Shown here: in pieces, positions 63,780-64,000 of the stretch
How the letters are laid out: each line of letters begins with the position of its first letter
How positions within the stretch are numbered: the first letter of the stretch is position 1
NCBI RefSeq assembly: GCF_013267355.1
Contig: NZ_CP053985.1
Span: forward strand, 1,674,001-1,738,000
Origin: Achromobacter pestifer
Lineage (GTDB): Bacteria; Pseudomonadota; Gammaproteobacteria; Burkholderiales; Burkholderiaceae_B
Direction of reading: 5' to 3'
Length of the DNA: 64,000 bases
Notes under the pieces: generated by a model
The model's database searches: none
What the model saw: the letters and a program-made list of their open reading frames with translations, nothing else
What the model was told of the DNA's origin: nothing
Position numbers and translations under genes: made by a program

Positions 63780-64000
63780 TGCGCGCCTCCATTGGCGGAG
63801 GCGGGCGGCTGATTCATGTACAGCGTGCGGTCCGGAACGATGGAGATCATCTTCAGGCCTTCGCGCGCGATGGCGTCGACCCGCGCGTTGCGGGCCAGTT
63901 CGGCGCGGTCCAGCTGCAGGCGCCGCCAATTGGTTTCAAGGTCGCGCGCCTGCGCCTGATCACGGCCCAGCTCGATAAAGAGCTGGCGCGACTGATACCG
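63776..64000 (-). CDS. ftsL: cell division protein FtsL, 5' end outside the window
   Basis: Only the C-terminal 74 residues are present, read in from the right edge and ending NQPPASANGGAQ. The segment LETNWRRLQLDRAELARNARV is a coiled-coil heptad region, and ARVDAIAREGLKMISIVPDRT is the conserved FtsL end. The gene stop overlaps the ftsI start (ATGA). Identification rests on position and this end. Confidence 0.9.
   Translation of the reverse strand, partial: RYQSRQLFIELGRDQAQARDLETNWRRLQLDRAELARNARVDAIAREGLKMISIVPDRTLYMNQPPASANGGAQ

Overview
The window reads as a chromosome segment of a high-GC betaproteobacterium of the family Alcaligenaceae, most likely Achromobacter or a close Bordetella relative. 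Three things support this. There are three Bug-type tripartite tricarboxylate transporter (TTT) binding proteins. The division and cell-wall (dcw) cluster carries a MurE-MurF fusion, which is characteristic of this family. Several other genes (PagP, MnmC, MetNIQ, LpxC-SecA order) have the expected Bordetella/Achromobacter look. The assignment is by recognition only; no database was searched.

Left part (1-19 kb) is accessory. A partial hydrolase, an AraC regulator and a Fur-type regulator with two small proteins are followed by a leftward catabolic operon (3026-8504): FAD monooxygenase, a 67-residue protein, two tandem Bug binding proteins, a VOC-fold metalloenzyme and a fumarylacetoacetate-hydrolase-family protein. 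It lies opposite a LuxR-type regulator, with a 20-bp palindrome between them. Next comes a LysR gene, then a rightward block: a chimeric relic of an MFS gene, the intact MFS transporter, two tandem DUF2817 (M14-like) proteins of which the second has lost key zinc and catalytic residues, an orphan IS3-type OrfA, a GGDEF diguanylate cyclase and a chemoreceptor. Three promoters in this block share one extended motif with a constant 17-bp spacing to TATAGT.

Middle part (19-42 kb) holds a tRNA-Lys, the methionine importer metNIQ, a GH31-like protein whose acid/base residue looks replaced, mnmC, an inositol-phosphatase-family gene, a fadD-type ligase, an M20 amidohydrolase, a LysR/YeiH pair, a thioesterase, mgtE, pagP, a ChaC-type cyclotransferase, an Lrp regulator, an SDR without the usual Tyr-Lys pair, a frameshifted cysteine-dioxygenase-like gene, and a GntR/Bug/thiamine-diphosphate enzyme operon.

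Right part (42-64 kb) is core genome on the minus strand: secA, an M23 peptidase, a DUF721/DciA gene (plus strand), lpxC, then the dcw cluster read right to left as ftsL-ftsI-murEF-mraY-murD-ftsW-murG-murC-ddl-ftsQ-ftsA-ftsZ. Most of its genes overlap by a few bases, so it is probably one long translationally coupled operon.

The left third carries several signs of local duplication followed by decay: the Bug pair, the DUF2817 pair, the MFS leader copy, a direct repeat at the diguanylate cyclase start, and a 14-bp tandem repeat. That region is where undescribed biology is most likely. No CRISPR array, complete insertion sequence or prophage was seen.
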